5,740 nt of DNA, from assembly GCA_003646305.1 (NCBI GenBank), contig QNFJ01000146.1, forward strand, positions 1-5,740. The letters run 5' to 3'. This document shows positions 5,601 through 5,740 of the stretch, piece after piece. The translations under genes and the position numbers were made by a program. A model generated the notes under the pieces. It did not search any database. It was not told the DNA's origin and worked only from the letters and a program-made list of their open reading frames with translations. The first letter of the stretch is position 1; every line of letters starts with the position of its first letter. The DNA is from Gammaproteobacteria bacterium (GTDB lineage Bacteria; Pseudomonadota; Gammaproteobacteria; Methylococcales; UBA2780).

Positions 5601-5602
5601 GC

Positions 5603-5740
5603 TTACTCAACCGCTGGAATTTTAGCCTTAACCACTTCCATCAATGCCTCGACCGTTTCTTCATCATCACTCAGCGGCTCAATAATCGCCGCTCGACAGG
5701 CTTCTATCGGATCAAAACCTGATTGAATCAGCGTTGCTGC
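5603..5740 (-). CDS. C-terminal end of a NorQ/CbbQ-family MoxR-type AAA+ ATPase (5' part outside window)
   Basis: The minus strand is open from the window edge to TAA at 5603-5605 and encodes the last 45 residues, AATLIQSGFDPIEACRAAII followed by EPLSDDEETVEALMEVV. This fits the CbbQ_C domain ('AA.LI..G..P.EAC..A...PLTDD.....AL') at the end of NorQ, NirQ and CbbQ proteins. These hexameric ATPases remodel nitric oxide reductase or Rubisco together with a VWA partner, here the gene two positions downstream. The Walker A and B motifs are outside the window. The partner gene strongly supports the call; whether it serves nitric oxide reductase or Rubisco cannot be decided from this end. Confidence 0.82.
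   Translation of the reverse strand, partial: AATLIQSGFDPIEACRAAIIEPLSDDEETVEALMEVVKAKIPAVE

Overview
The window looks like chromosomal DNA of a gammaproteobacterium. It carries a DUF2058 (YaiL-type) gene, a SlyD-type prolyl isomerase with a metal-binding tail, remnants of a SpeA-type arginine decarboxylase and of a spermidine synthase, and a NorQ/CbbQ plus NorD/CbbO gene pair. That pair is known from denitrifiers and from Rubisco-using autotrophs, often sulfur oxidisers. The genus cannot be named from this sequence. Genes are dense and base composition is balanced, with no phage, transposase, tRNA, rRNA or CRISPR seen.

Left part (1-960): the last 31 codons of an unrecognised + strand gene, then about 180 bp of non-coding DNA holding two different dispersed-repeat-like elements. 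The DUF2058 gene follows on the minus strand and is divergent from slyD across a 133-bp promoter region.

Middle part (962-3075): four + strand housekeeping-type genes. These are slyD (protein folding and nickel handling), an AlkA-like DNA-3-methyladenine glycosylase (base excision repair), an exported DUF1499 protein that nearly abuts it, and a stand-alone two-CBS-domain protein. A perfect 11-bp dyad lies between slyD and the glycosylase gene.

Decayed part (3060-3464): the stretch between the CBS gene and the next operon looks empty at first. It holds two C-terminal gene fragments placed head to head: the end of speA on the minus strand and the end of speE on the plus strand. The simplest reading is a former divergent speA/speE pair that lost both 5' halves in one internal deletion.

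Right part (3453-5740, all minus strand, transcribed right to left): the C-terminus of a MoxR-type AAA+ ATPase of the NorQ/CbbQ family, a 107-bp gap filled by a nested inverted repeat, a 67-aa zinc-ribbon membrane protein, and a 611-aa NorD/CbbO-family protein with a C-terminal VWA domain. In this family the AAA+ ring and VWA adaptor together activate a metalloenzyme (nitric oxide reductase or Rubisco). The small zinc-ribbon membrane protein between them is the most interesting possible new component of the window. The target enzyme gene is not in view.
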